This document shows, in pieces, positions 63,903 to 64,000 of a DNA stretch of 64,000 nt. Position 1 is the stretch's first letter, and the number at the start of each line of letters is the position of its first letter. The notes beneath the pieces were generated by a model. That model was not told the origin of the DNA, did not search any database, and saw only the letters and a program-made list of their open reading frames with translations. The DNA is from Microbacterium sulfonylureivorans (GTDB lineage: Bacteria > Actinomycetota > Actinomycetes > Actinomycetales > Microbacteriaceae): NCBI RefSeq assembly GCF_003999995.1, contig NZ_RJAD01000001.1, forward strand, positions 2,083,599-2,147,598, given 5' to 3'. The position numbers and the translations under genes were made by a program.

Positions 63903-64000
63903 CTAGGAACGCCGGAGGGCGCGGATGAGCAGCCAGGTACCGACGGCGAGATTTGCGATGGAGACGACGAACAGTGCGTTTGCGGTCACAACCGGTGTGA
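63903..64000 (-). CDS. C-terminal end of a membrane protein, start off the right edge
   Basis: Only ~32 codons are visible, ending at TAG 63903. The sequence VVTANALFVVSIANLAVG, then TWLLIRALRRS looks like one hydrophobic helix plus a basic cytosolic tail. The family cannot be named. Confidence 0.5.
   Translation of the reverse strand, partial: TPVVTANALFVVSIANLAVGTWLLIRALRRS

Overview
The window looks like a chromosomal segment of a high-GC Gram-positive actinobacterium of the family Microbacteriaceae, most likely Microbacterium or a close relative. This rests on GC-rich codon use, two CIRCE/HrcA operators before groES, a guaB / guaB3 / guaA neighbourhood, a small protein of the Microbacteriaceae 'MGKLIYG' type, and frequent genes whose start codon sits 6-7 nt after a TANNNT -10 box. 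I see no rRNA, tRNA, insertion sequence, prophage, CRISPR array or replication origin. The genus is inferred, not proven.

Region by region. 1-5931 is a reverse-strand stress operon: an Hsp70-like ATPase with a membrane anchor, a large LuxR-type AAA regulator, an IniB-like acidic protein and a membrane protein cut by the left edge. 6112-6570 is groES with its HrcA-controlled promoter and terminator. 6673-10762 holds rarD and a copper operon (copZ-copA-csoR) with two CsoR-type operators. 10944-16923 is a branched-chain amino acid ABC importer: the binding protein on +, then livH-livM-livG-livF on -. 17215-30507 is mostly housekeeping (guaB, an amine oxidase, a TMEM175-type channel, a TetR/MFS efflux pair, DUF2277, an ABC-F ATPase, guaB3, SURF1, DUF3817, guaA and a glycosyltransferase).

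30943-32168 encodes two overlapping ClpP-like subunits, the second lacking the catalytic serine, flanked by low-complexity repeats. 32649-44687 has a metallo-hydrolase/TetR pair, a stand-alone LigD-type polymerase, an XRE regulator, a Bax1-I protein, a glycerophosphodiesterase, an ABC exporter, a PaiB/EamA/MocR cluster, a GAP-family protein and an SRPBCC-ArsR operon behind three tandem operators.

44934-55749 is accessory: a LuxR regulator fused to an alpha/beta-hydrolase fold that has lost its nucleophile, a methyltransferase, an aminotransferase, and a cyclic-di-GMP module in which an RsbQ-like hydrolase overlaps a PAS-GAF-GGDEF protein and is divergent from an EAL phosphodiesterase. A quinone-oxidoreductase-like protein, RibA, PhzF and a peptidase E follow. 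55844-56997 is a second copper-type locus (DUF305 and DUF6153) with the same operator as copZA. 57749-62074 is a 1441-residue secreted subtilase; after it come DUF402, a frameshifted DUF2283 and DUF4262 genes and the tail of a membrane protein.

The most interesting parts are the Hsp70/LuxR/IniB operon, the RsbQ-GGDEF-EAL module, the ClpP pair with one dead subunit, and the shared copper operator linking two distant loci.
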